This document shows positions 8,811-17,730 of a DNA stretch of 64,000 nucleotides, piece by piece (within the stretch, counting starts at the first letter, position 1; every line of letters begins with the position of its first letter). The stretch comes from Diaphorobacter nitroreducens. GTDB taxonomy: Bacteria; Pseudomonadota; Gammaproteobacteria; Burkholderiales; Burkholderiaceae_C. The notes below the pieces were generated by a model, which was not told where the DNA came from, searched no databases, and saw only the letters and a list, made by a program, of their open reading frames with translations. The position numbers and the translations under genes were made by a program. The stretch covers positions 62,001-126,000 of the forward strand of contig RJVL01000002.1 of the NCBI GenBank assembly GCA_003755025.1, in the 5' to 3' direction.

Positions 8811-8864
8811 ATTATTGATAGCTGCTTGCGCTTATCCATCAAGCGCTGGATGCCGTTTTGGCTT
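8811..8864 (+). repeat. Interspersed palindromic repeat, copy 2
   Basis: A near-consensus copy containing GATAGCTGCTTGCGCTTA, then ATCAAGCGCTGG and a T-rich end. On the minus strand its TGA (8839-8841) serves as the stop codon of the AraC-type regulator. Confidence 0.92.
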
Positions 8865-9540
8865 GTATCCGCAGCGCCCGCGCCCCCAAGCCCCGCTCGC
8901 GCCGCAGCGCATAGGCCAGGGCGCTGGCGCTGGCGTAGCCGCAGCGCAGGGCCGTGGCCTCCAGCGACTGGCCGCGGGCCAGGGCGCGCTCGGCCAGGTC
9001 CAGCCGCCGCGCGCGCAGCCACTGCTGGGGCGTGTCGCCCGTCAGCTCCAGCAGCCGCGCGTGAAAGCGCGCCGCGCTCAGGTGGAACAGCCGCGCCATG
9101 CGGGCGGTGGGCCAGTCCTCGTGCAGGGCCGCGTCCACGGCGGCACACAGGGCGGCCAGGTCCAGCCCGCGGCGCGCCAGCACGCGCGGGGCCTGCAGCA
9201 GCAGCGCCAGGCGCGCGGCCGCGCCACCGGGCTCGGGCACGGTGCGCGCCGCCGCGGGCACGGCGAAGCGGCGCACGCGGTCCACCGCGGCCTGCGCCGG
9301 CACGTCGATCACCAAGATGCGCGTGTCCGGGCGGGCCAGGTAGCCATGCTCGGTGCCCGCGGGCACCACCATGCCGCAGGCCGTGTCCACGAAGGCGGCG
9401 CGGCCGGCCACCTCCAGCTCCATGCGCCCCTGCAGCGCGTACAGCACCTGCGCATGGGCGTGCGCATGGGCCTGGTGCTCGCCACCATAGTGGCGCACCG
9501 AAGCGACGGGGTGCAGCAGCGCGGATGCGGAACGGGCCAT
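8839..9540 (-). CDS. AraC-family transcriptional regulator with cupin sensor domain
   Basis: A 233-aa regulator. Residues 1-90 form a cupin-like beta fold (HQAHAHAHAQVLYALQG and CGMVVPAGTEHGYLA are typical of AraC_binding_2). Residues 130-225 hold the two helix-turn-helix units of HTH_18, with LARGQSLEATALRCGYASASALAYALRRERGLGA. The start at 9540 (MARSAS) is preferred over a TTG two codons earlier. The last residues (KTASSA) and the stop codon come from repeat copy 2. Likely targets are the DMT transporter downstream or AmpG, which starts 61 bp away on the other strand. Confidence 0.88.
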   Translation of the reverse strand: MARSASALLHPVASVRHYGGEHQAHAHAHAQVLYALQGRMELEVAGRAAFVDTACGMVVPAGTEHGYLARPDTRILVIDVPAQAAVDRVRRFAVPAAARTVPEPGGAAARLALLLQAPRVLARRGLDLAALCAAVDAALHEDWPTARMARLFHLSAARFHARLLELTGDTPQQWLRARRLDLAERALARGQSLEATALRCGYASASALAYALRRERGLGARALRIQAKTASSA

Positions 9541-9601
9541 GCTCAAATACTAGGGCAATGCCGCTCTGGCTTTTTCACGACCGCGCCTCTTTTCCGCATC
9601 C

Positions 9602-10936
9602 ATGCCGCCTGACGCCCCCGCATCCGCCGCCGCCCGCCGCTCCTGGCGCCAGGCCTGGCTCGTCTACCTGGAGCCCGCGAGCCTGCGCATGCTGGCCCTG
9701 GGCTTTTCAGCAGGCCTGCCGCTGCTGCTGGTACTGGGCACGCTGAGCTTTCGGCTGCGCGAGGCGGGCATCGACCGCACGACCATCGGCTACCTGTCGT
9801 GGGTGGGGCTGGCCTATGCGTTCAAGTGGGTCTGGTCGCCGCTGGTGGACCGCCTGCCGCTGCCGCTGCTCACGCGCTGGCTGGGGCGGCGGCGCAGCTG
9901 GCTGCTGCTGGCGCAAGGTGTGGTGGCCGCGGGCCTCGTCGGTATGGCGCTGGCCGACCCGCGCCAGGGGCTGGACGCCATGGTGTGGTGCGCACTGCTG
10001 GTGGCCATTGGCTCGGCCACGCAGGACATTGCGCTGGATGCGTTCCGCATAGAGTCTGCCGACACCGACCACCAGGCCGCGCTGGCCGCCACTTACCAGA
10101 CGGGCTACCGCCTGGCCATGATCTGGGCCGGCGCGGGCGTGCTGTGGGTGGCTGCCCGCGCGGAGGACGCCAGCCTAAGCGGCTACCAGGCCGGCGCCTG
10201 GACCACGGCCTACCTCGTCATGGCCGCATCCATGCTGGTGGGGGTGGTGACGGTGCTGCTGTCGCCCGAGCCCACGCCGCGCCCACTGCCGCCCGCGCGC
10301 AACCTGGGCGAGTGGCTGCATGGCGCGGTGGTGGCGCCGTTTGCCGACTTCATCCGGCGCTACCGCTGGCAGGCGGCGCTGATCCTGGCGCTGATCGCCG
10401 TGTACCGCATCAGCGACGTGGTCATGGGCATCATGGCCAACCCGTTCTACGTGGACATGGGTTACACCAAGGACGAGGTGGCCGCCGTGACCAAGGTCTT
10501 CGGCGTGGTGATGACGCTGGCCGGCGCCTTCGTGGGCGGCGTGCTATCCATGCGCCTGGGGGTAATGCGCGTGCTGATGCTGGGCGCGGTGCTCAGCGCC
10601 CTGAGCAACCTGCTGTTCGCCTGGCTGGGACAGCGCGGGCACGATGTCACCGGCCTGGTGCTGGTGGTCTCGGCCGACAACCTCGCGGGCGGCATCGCCT
10701 CGGCCGCGTTCATCGCCTACCTGTCCAGCCTGACCAACGTGCAGTACTCGGCCACGCAGTACGCGCTGTTCAGCTCCATGATGCTGTTGCTGCCCAAATG
10801 GCTCGCGGGCTTCTCGGGCCAGTTCGTGGACGCGCAGGGCTACAGCGCGTTCTTCACGGGCACGGCCCTGCTGGGCCTGCCGGTGCTGCTGCTGGTGGCG
10901 CTGGCGTCCAGAGCCCAATCACCCTCCAGCGCTTGA
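9602..10936 (+). CDS. ampG: AmpG-family muropeptide MFS transporter
   Basis: An inner-membrane MFS protein of 444 aa that imports anhydro-muropeptides for cell-wall recycling. The N-terminal half has the AmpG-typical phrases LGFSAGLPLLLVLGTLSFRLREAGIDRT (in pieces) and GLAYAFKWVWSPLVDRLPLP, followed by the GRRRSW loop and SATQDIALDAFRIE. The C-terminal half has the expected GGIASAAFIAYLSSLTN. Length fits short AmpG proteins. The final residues SPSSA and stop are contributed by repeat copy 3. In beta-lactamase-inducible species AmpG provides the inducer for AmpR; no ampR or ampC is seen here. Confidence 0.9.
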   Translation: MPPDAPASAAARRSWRQAWLVYLEPASLRMLALGFSAGLPLLLVLGTLSFRLREAGIDRTTIGYLSWVGLAYAFKWVWSPLVDRLPLPLLTRWLGRRRSWLLLAQGVVAAGLVGMALADPRQGLDAMVWCALLVAIGSATQDIALDAFRIESADTDHQAALAATYQTGYRLAMIWAGAGVLWVAARAEDASLSGYQAGAWTTAYLVMAASMLVGVVTVLLSPEPTPRPLPPARNLGEWLHGAVVAPFADFIRRYRWQAALILALIAVYRISDVVMGIMANPFYVDMGYTKDEVAAVTKVFGVVMTLAGAFVGGVLSMRLGVMRVLMLGAVLSALSNLLFAWLGQRGHDVTGLVLVVSADNLAGGIASAAFIAYLSSLTNVQYSATQYALFSSMMLLLPKWLAGFSGQFVDAQGYSAFFTGTALLGLPVLLLVALASRAQSPSSA

Positions 10937-10972
10937 TGGACAAGCGCGGGCAGCTATCAAAACGATACCCAC
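10911..10972 (-). repeat. Interspersed palindromic repeat, copy 3
   Basis: Complete copy, with CCAGCGCTTGATGGA, CAAGCGC and AGCTATCAAAA. It overlaps the last codons of ampG and supplies its TGA stop (10934-10936). Confidence 0.92.
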
Positions 10973-11056
10973 AACGGTTTACCTAACTTTACCCGGCCGA
11001 CAACCCTGCGAGATGCCGCGCGGGGAACATGGCAGTCCAGAAAGGCCCACCCACCC

Positions 11057-11773
11057 ATGAGTTCGCAACTGCTGATGATCGAAGACGACCACCGCCTCGC
11101 GCAGATGGTGGGCGAGTACCTCGGCCAGTCCGGGCTGCAGGTCACGCACATGGCCGACGGCGCCAGCGGCCTGGCGCGGCTGCAGGCGCCCGAGGGCGGA
11201 CAACTGCCCGACCTGGTGATCCTGGACCTGATGCTGCCCGACATCGACGGCCTGGAGGTGTGCCGGCGCATCCGCGCGCTGCCGGGCGCCGCCGCCCAGG
11301 TGCCGGTGCTGATGCTCACGGCCAAGGGCGACCCCATGGACCGCGTGATCGGACTGGAGATAGGCGCCGACGACTACCTGCCCAAGCCCTTCGAGCCGCG
11401 CGAGCTGCTGGCGCGCATCCGCGCCATCCTGCGCCGGCGCGAGAGCGGCGCCCAGCCGGCCACGCAGGTGCTGCGCTTCGGCTCGCTGGAGATCGACCGC
11501 GACGCGCGCACCGTCAGCGTGCACGGCCAACCGGCGGAGCTGACCTCCTACCAGTTCGACCTGCTGGTGACCATGGCCGAGCGCGCGGGTCGCGTGCTCA
11601 CGCGCGACCAAATCATGGAGGCCGTGCGCGGGCGCGAGCTGGAGGCGTTCGACCGCTCCATCGACGTGCACATGGGCCGCATCCGCGCGGCCATCGAGGC
11701 GGACCCCAAGAACCCGCGCCGCATCCTCACCGTGCGCGGCGTGGGCTATGTCTTCGCCAAGCAGCAGGACTGA
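11057..11773 (+). CDS. OmpR-family response regulator
   Basis: A DNA-binding response regulator of 238 aa. The receiver domain (residues 1-120) has the acidic pocket E9-D10-D11, phospho-acceptor D57 in LVILDLMLPDIDG, and the conserved Lys in YLPKPFEP. The winged-helix output domain (about 140-235) ends VRTVRGVGYVFAKQQD-like (here ILTVRGVGYVF). It resembles the RstA/CpxR branch. The histidine kinase gene begins 28 bp later, forming a two-component pair. The signal is unknown. Confidence 0.93.
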   Translation: MSSQLLMIEDDHRLAQMVGEYLGQSGLQVTHMADGASGLARLQAPEGGQLPDLVILDLMLPDIDGLEVCRRIRALPGAAAQVPVLMLTAKGDPMDRVIGLEIGADDYLPKPFEPRELLARIRAILRRRESGAQPATQVLRFGSLEIDRDARTVSVHGQPAELTSYQFDLLVTMAERAGRVLTRDQIMEAVRGRELEAFDRSIDVHMGRIRAAIEADPKNPRRILTVRGVGYVFAKQQD

Positions 11774-11801
11774 CCTGCCTCTTTTGAAAAGCCCCGCACG
11801 C

Positions 11802-13028
11802 ATGTCCCTCATCAGCCCCTTCTCCCGCCGCCTGTACCTGCGCATCTGGCTGGCCGTGGTCGGGGGCGTGCTGGTGTTCGCCTTCGCCGTGGGCATGGCC
11901 TGGCGCTGGGCGGCCGAGCAGAACCAGCAGCAGCCGCCCTCGCGCGAGATCCGCATCACGGACGCCGCGGGCCGCACGCTGGTGGATGGCGTGGGCCTGC
12001 GCCAGCGGCGCGACCCCAGCGAAGGCGTGCTCTACCGCATCGAGAGCGCCACGGGCGAGGTGTTCGAGATGCACCTGTCCCCGCGCCCGCCCCGCCCGCG
12101 CCCCGACGAGCGCGGTCCCGCCGCGTGGTTCCGCCCGCCCTTCGGCTTTCTGTGGATGCTCGCGCTGGTGGGCATTGCCGTGACCGTGGGGGTGTTCCCC
12201 ATCATCCGCCGGCTGATGCAGCGGCTGGAGCAACTGCAGCGCAGCGTGCAACGCTTCGGCGAGGGCGACCTGTCGGTGCGCGTGGCCGAGCAGGGCCATG
12301 ACGAGGTGGCGGCGCTGGCGCGCCAGTTCAACGCCGCCGCCGCGCGCATCGAGACGCTGGTGCAGTCGCACAAATCGCTGCTGGCGAATGCCTCGCACGA
12401 GTTGCGCTCGCCGCTCACGCGCATCCGCATGGGGCTGGAGCTGATGCAGGGCGGCACGCCCTCGCCCGCATTCCGCGCCGAGATTGAACGCAACATCGCC
12501 GAACTGGACCAGTTGGTGGACGAGATCCTGCTGGCCAGCCGCCTGGATTCCGGCGCCGCCGATGTGGGCACGGTCGAGCCCGTGGACCTGGTGGGCCTGG
12601 CCGTGGAGGAATGCGTGCGCGTGGACGCCGAACTGCACGTAGGCTCCGGCGATGGTGCAGACGCCATGACGGCGCCCGTCGAAGTACCGGGCGTGTCCAA
12701 GCTGCTGCGCCGCGCGGTGCGCAACCTGCTGGAGAACGCGCGGCGCCACAGCCAGGGCAAGATCACCCTCACCCTCACGCGCGAAGGGCACGACGCCGTG
12801 CTGCGCGTGTGCGACCACGGCCCGGGCGTGCCGCCCGCGCAGCGCGAACGCATCTTCGAGCCCTTCTACCGCTTGCCGGGCGCCAGCGAACGCTCGGGCG
12901 GTGTGGGCCTGGGCCTGGCGCTGGTGCGCTCCATCGCGGCGCGCCATGGCGGCAGCGTGGTGTGCGAGGACCGACCCGATGGCGCGGCGGGCGCCTGCTT
13001 CACCCTGCGCCTGCCGGTCACACGCTGA
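11802..13028 (+). CDS. HAMP-domain sensor histidine kinase
   Basis: A membrane kinase of 408 aa, partner of the upstream OmpR-type regulator. A first membrane helix (about residues 13-35) precedes a short periplasmic domain rich in Arg and Pro, then a second helix (FLWMLALVGIAVTVGVFPII) and HAMP. The HisKA site is NASHELRSPLTRIR with the phospho-accepting His. The ATPase domain has the N box (RNLLENARRHS), G1 (DHGPGVP) and G2 (GVGLGLALV). The start at 11802 avoids overlapping the regulator; an earlier in-frame ATG at 11748 would overlap it. The small sensor domain suits detection of envelope or cationic stress, which is only a guess. Confidence 0.92.
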   Translation: MSLISPFSRRLYLRIWLAVVGGVLVFAFAVGMAWRWAAEQNQQQPPSREIRITDAAGRTLVDGVGLRQRRDPSEGVLYRIESATGEVFEMHLSPRPPRPRPDERGPAAWFRPPFGFLWMLALVGIAVTVGVFPIIRRLMQRLEQLQRSVQRFGEGDLSVRVAEQGHDEVAALARQFNAAAARIETLVQSHKSLLANASHELRSPLTRIRMGLELMQGGTPSPAFRAEIERNIAELDQLVDEILLASRLDSGAADVGTVEPVDLVGLAVEECVRVDAELHVGSGDGADAMTAPVEVPGVSKLLRRAVRNLLENARRHSQGKITLTLTREGHDAVLRVCDHGPGVPPAQRERIFEPFYRLPGASERSGGVGLGLALVRSIAARHGGSVVCEDRPDGAAGACFTLRLPVTR

Positions 13029-13112
13029 GCGTCGGCGCACACGCCCTTGCCTCAGCAGGCACATTCGCCCATGTTGTAGGGTGGCGCTATTCCCGTTCCG
13101 CAAGGCCTGCCC

Positions 13113-13676
13113 ATGACCGCCGCCGCGCCCTTCTTTGCACCTGCGCCGCCGCTGCAGGTGGCGCACTGGTTCAACACCCCCGAGCCGCTCACGCTGGACA
13201 GCCTGCGCGGGCGCGTGGTGGTGCTGCACGCTTTTCAGATGCTGTGCCCTGGCTGCGTGGAGCACGGCATCCCGCAGGCGCGGCGCGTGCATGAGGCGTT
13301 TGCGCCGGATCAACTCGTCGTGATCGGCCTGCACACGGTGTTCGAGCACCACGCCGTGCAGGGCACGCCAGAGGCGCTGCAGGCCTTCATCCACGAATAC
13401 CGGCTGCGCTTTCCCATCGGCCTGGACCAGCCCGATGCGCCGCGCAGCATTCCACGGACCATGCAGAGCCTGTCGCTCAGCGGAACGCCCAGCCTGGTGG
13501 TGCTGGACCCGCAGGGCCGCGTGCGCCTGCACCACTTCGGCCATCTGGACGATCTGCGGCTGGGCGCGCTGCTGGGCCGGCTGCTGGCAGAACCCACGCC
13601 AGCCGCCCCGGCGACCGTGCCCGCCACGGGCTGCGACGATGGCGGCTGCCCACTGCCCGATCAGCCCCGCCCATGA
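13113..13676 (+). CDS. Thioredoxin-like redoxin with CPGC motif
   Basis: A 187-aa thioredoxin-fold protein. The redox motif CPGC (C45, C48) follows the strand VVVLHAFQM, and the cis-Pro loop is GTPSLVVLDPQG. There is no signal peptide, so it is cytoplasmic, unlike TlpA/ResA relatives. A second Cys pair sits at the C-terminus (TGCDDGGCPLP). Similar proteins are annotated as peroxiredoxin or redoxin. Its stop overlaps the start of the MOSC gene, so the two are coupled; both may handle reactive sulfur or N-hydroxylated compounds. Confidence 0.82.
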   Translation: MTAAAPFFAPAPPLQVAHWFNTPEPLTLDSLRGRVVVLHAFQMLCPGCVEHGIPQARRVHEAFAPDQLVVIGLHTVFEHHAVQGTPEALQAFIHEYRLRFPIGLDQPDAPRSIPRTMQSLSLSGTPSLVVLDPQGRVRLHHFGHLDDLRLGALLGRLLAEPTPAAPATVPATGCDDGGCPLPDQPRP

Positions 13677-14401
13677 ACATGACCCCCTTGCCTTCCCAAC
13701 CCACGGCCCTGGGCACGCTGCGCGCCGTGCTCACCGGCCGCGCGCAACCCTACACCCGCCCCGGCAGCCGCAGCGCCATTGCCAAGCAGGCACGCAGCGG
13801 CCCCGTCGCCGTAGGCGCGGAGGGACTGGACGGTGACGAGCAGGGCGACCTGCGCGTGCATGGCGGCCCCGACAAGGCCGTGCACTGCTATGCATGGCCG
13901 CAGTACACGCCCTGGCGCGAGGAGCTGGCGGGCCACGCCGCGGCGCAGGCGCTGCTCGCGCAGCCCGGTGCCTTTGGCGAGAACTTCAGCCTGGACGGCG
14001 TGCAGGAGGCCCAGGTGTGCATTGCGGACCAGTGGCACATCGGCAGCGCCGTTTTCGAGGTCAGCCAGGGCCGCCAGCCCTGCTGGAAGCTGAACGACCG
14101 CTTCCAGGTGCCCGACATGGCGCTGCGCGTGCAACGCAGCCTGCGGGCGGGTTGGTATCTGCGTGTTCTGCAACCCGGGACGGTGCAGGCGGGCGACACT
14201 GTCTGGCTGCTCGCGCGGCCACAGCCCGCGTGGCCCATCGCACGGCTGCTGGAGGTGATCGACCGGCGCGACTGCACACCCGCCACGCTGCGCGACATCC
14301 TCGCTCTGCCGCTGCCGCCGTCATGGCAGCGGCTGTTCCAGCGGCGCCTGGACAGCGGACAGAGCGAGGCCTGGGACGCGCGCCTGCAAGGGCAGCACTG
14401 A
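13673..14401 (+). CDS. MOSC-domain protein (YiiM-like)
   Basis: A molybdenum-cofactor-binding protein of 242 aa. It has the YiiM-type arrangement: AIAKQARSGPVAVG near the N-terminus, DLRVHGGPDKAVHCY (MOSC start), and the conserved Cys in GRQPCWKLNDRF around residue 140, which is the likely Mo ligand. Family members such as YiiM reduce N-hydroxylated bases like 6-hydroxylaminopurine. The start overlaps the redoxin stop (ATGA). Confidence 0.88.
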   Translation: MNMTPLPSQPTALGTLRAVLTGRAQPYTRPGSRSAIAKQARSGPVAVGAEGLDGDEQGDLRVHGGPDKAVHCYAWPQYTPWREELAGHAAAQALLAQPGAFGENFSLDGVQEAQVCIADQWHIGSAVFEVSQGRQPCWKLNDRFQVPDMALRVQRSLRAGWYLRVLQPGTVQAGDTVWLLARPQPAWPIARLLEVIDRRDCTPATLRDILALPLPPSWQRLFQRRLDSGQSEAWDARLQGQH

Positions 14402-14408
14402 CGGCCTG

Positions 14409-15677
14409 TCAGGCGCGCTGCGGCCAGCGCCAGGCCGACCAGCCGTACATCGCCGCGCCGGCCACCAGTGCCCCCGCCGCCAGCGCCAGCCCCCGGGCAA
14501 AGCCCTGTCCGGCATCGGCGTGCGCGAGCAGCCACGCCACCAGCGGCGGACCCGCGATCTGGCCCAGGCCGTAGACGGCCGTGACCAGGCTCGCAAAGCT
14601 GTCGGCAGACTGCGGCCACAGGCGCCGCGCCTCCTGCAGGCCGTAGAAGGTGATGGCCGTGAACGGCAGGCCCACCAACGCGCTGCTGAGTGCAAAGCCC
14701 GCCGGCGTGGGCCAGAGCAGCCCCAGCACGATGCCCAGCGCCTGCAGCGCATACGCCGCCAGCAGCAGCCAGCGCCGGTCCCAGGCGCTGGGCGCGCGCG
14801 TGCTGAGCGCCGCGCCCACGGCCACGCCCGCGCCGAACATCGGCCAGAACAGGTCGGGCCAAGGCGAGCCAGGCGGTAACGCGGCACGCGCGATCACGGG
14901 CAGGAAGGTGGCGGTCACGATGTAGCCCAGCCCCGCCAGGCCGTACGCCACGGCGTGCACGCCGCGCGCCGCCAGGGTGCCGGCGTTTCCCCCCTGCGCG
15001 GCCGCGCGGGGCTGGGCACCGGCGTCGGCCTTGACTGCGCGGCCGCGCACCACGGGCCACACGCCCACGCACAGCAGCACCGAGAGCACCCCGAAGACCA
15101 CCCAGCCCGAGGCCGCACGCCACTGCGCTGCCACCATCGCGCTGGCGGCCAGCCCCGTGAGCACGATGCCCACGCCCGGCCCGCAGAAGATCAGCCCGCC
15201 CATGGCCGGGCGGCCCAGCACCGCCAGGCGCACCATGCACCAGGCCGCCACGTTCAGCAGCACGAAGGCGCTGGCGGCCCCGGCCGCAAAGCGCAGCGCC
15301 GGCCAGGCGACGGCCACGGGCAGCGCCATCGCCAGCGTGAGCAGCACCGTGGCCACCAGCCCGGCACGCGCCAGCCGCGCCGGATGCCAGCGCGCATAGA
15401 AGCCCGGTGCCACCCAGGGCAGTGCCATGCAGGCCAGCGCCCCCAGCAGGTAACCCACGTAATTGGCCGTGGCCAGCCAGCTGCCCTCGGTGAGGGTCAG
15501 CACCCCGTCGTGCAGCATCATGGGCAGCAGCGGGGTGAACGCGAACCGCCCCACGCCCATGGCCACCGCCAGCGCCAGCATGCCGGCCAGGGCCACAGCA
15601 TGGGGCCGCTCGCTCCAGTGCAGGGCGGGCCCGCGGGGCGCGGGCGCAGCAATCGACGGGGTGGCTTGTGGTTCCAT
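14409..15677 (-). CDS. YbfB/YjiJ-family MFS transporter
   Basis: An inner-membrane transporter of 422 aa with twelve predicted helices. Family marks are VGRFAFTPLLPMM in helix 1 and GSWLATANYVGYLLGAL in helix 2. Substrates of this group are not firmly known. It is transcribed divergently from a LysR regulator with 79 bp between the start codons, and a perfect inverted repeat lies in that gap, so the regulator probably controls it. Confidence 0.88.
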   Translation of the reverse strand: MEPQATPSIAAPAPRGPALHWSERPHAVALAGMLALAVAMGVGRFAFTPLLPMMLHDGVLTLTEGSWLATANYVGYLLGALACMALPWVAPGFYARWHPARLARAGLVATVLLTLAMALPVAVAWPALRFAAGAASAFVLLNVAAWCMVRLAVLGRPAMGGLIFCGPGVGIVLTGLAASAMVAAQWRAASGWVVFGVLSVLLCVGVWPVVRGRAVKADAGAQPRAAAQGGNAGTLAARGVHAVAYGLAGLGYIVTATFLPVIARAALPPGSPWPDLFWPMFGAGVAVGAALSTRAPSAWDRRWLLLAAYALQALGIVLGLLWPTPAGFALSSALVGLPFTAITFYGLQEARRLWPQSADSFASLVTAVYGLGQIAGPPLVAWLLAHADAGQGFARGLALAAGALVAGAAMYGWSAWRWPQRA

Positions 15678-15720
15678 GGCGCGGTCTCCGGCGGTATGAT
15701 CGCCATCAATCTTTTTTTAA

Positions 15721-15742
15721 GATGATTTTTTGACAAATCATC
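15721..15742. promoter_or_regulatory. Perfect 22-bp palindrome, candidate LysR operator
   Basis: GATGATTT-N6-AAATCATC lies between the divergent MFS and LysR start codons, in an AT-rich patch unlike the GC-rich surroundings. Position and symmetry suit the binding site of the adjacent LysR regulator. A TTGACA at 15730-15735 inside it could be a -35 element, although no good -10 fits before the LysR ATG. Confidence 0.6.
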
Positions 15743-15756
15743 TCACAAACATATCC

Positions 15757-16659
15757 ATGGACCTGGTGGCACTGGAGATTTTTCGCACGGTGGCCCATGA
15801 GGGCAGCGTGACGCGGGCGGCCGAGCGGCTGGGCCGCGCCCAGTCCAACGTGACCACGCGCGTGCAGCAGCTGGAGGAGCAACTGGGCGCCGCCCTGTTC
15901 CTGCGCGAGGGGCGGCGCATGGTGCTCACGCCCGCGGGCGCCACGCTGCAAGGTTATGCCGAGCGCCTGCTGGCGCTGGCCGAGGAGGCGCGACAGGCCC
16001 TGCACCCGGGCACTCCCGCCGGCCACCTGCGCATCGGCGCCATGGAAAGCACGGCCGCCGCGCGCCTGCCCGCGCCCCTGGCGCAACTGCACGCGCGCTG
16101 GCCCGCGCTGGTGCTGGAGCTGCGCACCGCTCCCTCACGCCAACTCGTGGAGCAGGTGCTGGCCCACGAACTCGACTGCGCCCTGGTGGCCTGGCCGCCG
16201 CCGGGCCTGGACGAGGAGGCCCCGGTGCAGCGCACGCCCGTCTGGACGGAATCACTGCTGCTGGCCCTGCCGGCCAGCCACCCGCCTGTCGAAACACCTG
16301 CCGACCTGCGCGTGCACACCCTGGCTGCGTTTGCGCACGGCTGCACCTACCGCCGCATCGGCGAAGACTGGATGCGCCAGGCCACGGGCCAGGCGCCGCA
16401 GGTACTGGAGCTCGCGTCCTACCCGGCCATCCTGGCCTGCGTGGCCGGGGGCCGTTGCGCCGGCGTGGTGCCTGAGGCGATGGTCGATCTGCTGCACACG
16501 CCGCCCGCGCTGCGCTGGGTGCCGCTGGGCCCCTGCGACACGGTGCTGGTGCACCGCAGGGGCTATGCCACGCCCGCGCTGGCCGCGCTGCAAGCAGCGC
16601 TACACGGCGCCCAGGACACCCCCTCTGTCCTCGCCCCCGATTCTTCTTTGCGGAGCTGA
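15757..16659 (+). CDS. LysR-family transcriptional regulator
   Basis: A 300-aa regulator. The winged helix-turn-helix is at residues 1-60 (LEIFRTVAHEGSVTRAAERLGRAQSNVTTRVQQLE in pieces), followed by a type-2 periplasmic-binding-like effector domain. The ATG at 15757 (MDLVALEIF) is the standard LysR start; a TTG at 15730 would add nine unlikely residues. It is divergent from the MFS transporter and 4 bp upstream of the nitronate monooxygenase gene, so it probably forms an operon with the latter and controls both. The effector is unknown. Confidence 0.9.
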   Translation: MDLVALEIFRTVAHEGSVTRAAERLGRAQSNVTTRVQQLEEQLGAALFLREGRRMVLTPAGATLQGYAERLLALAEEARQALHPGTPAGHLRIGAMESTAAARLPAPLAQLHARWPALVLELRTAPSRQLVEQVLAHELDCALVAWPPPGLDEEAPVQRTPVWTESLLLALPASHPPVETPADLRVHTLAAFAHGCTYRRIGEDWMRQATGQAPQVLELASYPAILACVAGGRCAGVVPEAMVDLLHTPPALRWVPLGPCDTVLVHRRGYATPALAALQAALHGAQDTPSVLAPDSSLRS

Positions 16660-16663
16660 CCCC

Positions 16664-17728
16664 ATGAATGCCTTGCTGCAACGCCTGCAGATCGACCTGC
16701 CCCTCTTCCAGGGGCCCATGACGGGCTCGGACACGCCCCAGTTGGCCGCCGCCGTCTCCCAGGCCGGCGGCCTGGGCTTTCTGGGCTGCGGCATGCGGTC
16801 GCCTCAGGCCATGCGCGAGGCCGCTGCCGCCGTGCGTGCGGCCACCGCCAAGCCCTTCGGCATGAACCTGTTCGTGCTGGAGCAGCCCACGCCCGATGCG
16901 GCCACGGTGCAGGCCGCCATTGACCGCCTGGCGCCGCTGTACGCCGACCTCGGCCTGCCCCCACCCGAGGCGCCAGCGCGCTGGTGCGAGGACTTCCTCG
17001 CGCAGTTCGAGGCGCTGCTGGAGGCACGCCCCGCCGTGGCCAGCTTCACCTTCGGCATCCTGAGCGCCGCGCAGGTGCGCCGCCTCCAGGACGAGGCCGG
17101 CTGCTACGTGATCGGCACAGCCACCACGCTGGCCGAGGCGCAGGCATGGGCCGCCGTGGGTGCGGACGCCGTCGTCGCCAGCGGCATGGAGGCCGGCGGC
17201 CACCGCGGCACCTTCCTGGGCGACTTCGAGGCCAGCATGGTCGGCACCCTGGCGCTGGTGCCGCAGTGCGTGGATGCGCTCTCCATCCCGGTGATTGCCG
17301 CCGGCGGCATCATGGACGGGCGCGGCATTGCGGCTGCCCAGGCGCTGGGCGCGCAGGGGGTGCAGTTGGGTACGGCCTTCCTCGCCTGCCCCGAGTCCGC
17401 CATCGGCACTGCGCAGCGCGCCGCCATGGCCGACGCACAGGCCACGCACACGCGCGTCACGCGCATCTACTCCGGCCGACCCGCCCGCGGCATCGTCAAC
17501 ACGCTGATGCAGCAACTGGCACCGCACGAGGCCGCCGTGCCCGCCTACCCGGTGCAGAACGCGCTGACCGGCCCGCTGCGCAAGGCCGCCGCCAGCCGGG
17601 GACGCGCGGACTACCTGTCCCTGTGGGCAGGCCAGGGCGTGGCCGCCGCGCGCGCGCTGCCGGCACAGCAGCTGGTGGCGCTGCTGGCGCAGGAATGGCA
17701 GGCCGCACTGCGGCGCCTGAAGTTTTAA
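16664..17728 (+). CDS. Nitronate monooxygenase family FMN enzyme
   Basis: A 354-aa TIM-barrel flavoprotein of the NMO (2-nitropropane dioxygenase) family. It would oxidise alkyl nitronates such as propionate-3-nitronate, using FMN and oxygen. Visible marks are PLFQGPMTGSDTPQLAAAVSQAGGLGFLG at the start (in pieces), ASGMEAGGHRG near residue 183 with the catalytic-region His, and the FMN phosphate loop AAGGIMDGRGIAAAQALGAQGVQLGTAFL (in pieces). The start has GGAG upstream. It follows the LysR gene by 4 bp. Related folds include enoyl-ACP reductase FabK, but the GGHRG loop favours NMO. Confidence 0.88.
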   Translation: MNALLQRLQIDLPLFQGPMTGSDTPQLAAAVSQAGGLGFLGCGMRSPQAMREAAAAVRAATAKPFGMNLFVLEQPTPDAATVQAAIDRLAPLYADLGLPPPEAPARWCEDFLAQFEALLEARPAVASFTFGILSAAQVRRLQDEAGCYVIGTATTLAEAQAWAAVGADAVVASGMEAGGHRGTFLGDFEASMVGTLALVPQCVDALSIPVIAAGGIMDGRGIAAAQALGAQGVQLGTAFLACPESAIGTAQRAAMADAQATHTRVTRIYSGRPARGIVNTLMQQLAPHEAAVPAYPVQNALTGPLRKAAASRGRADYLSLWAGQGVAAARALPAQQLVALLAQEWQAALRRLKF

Positions 17729-17730
17729 GT

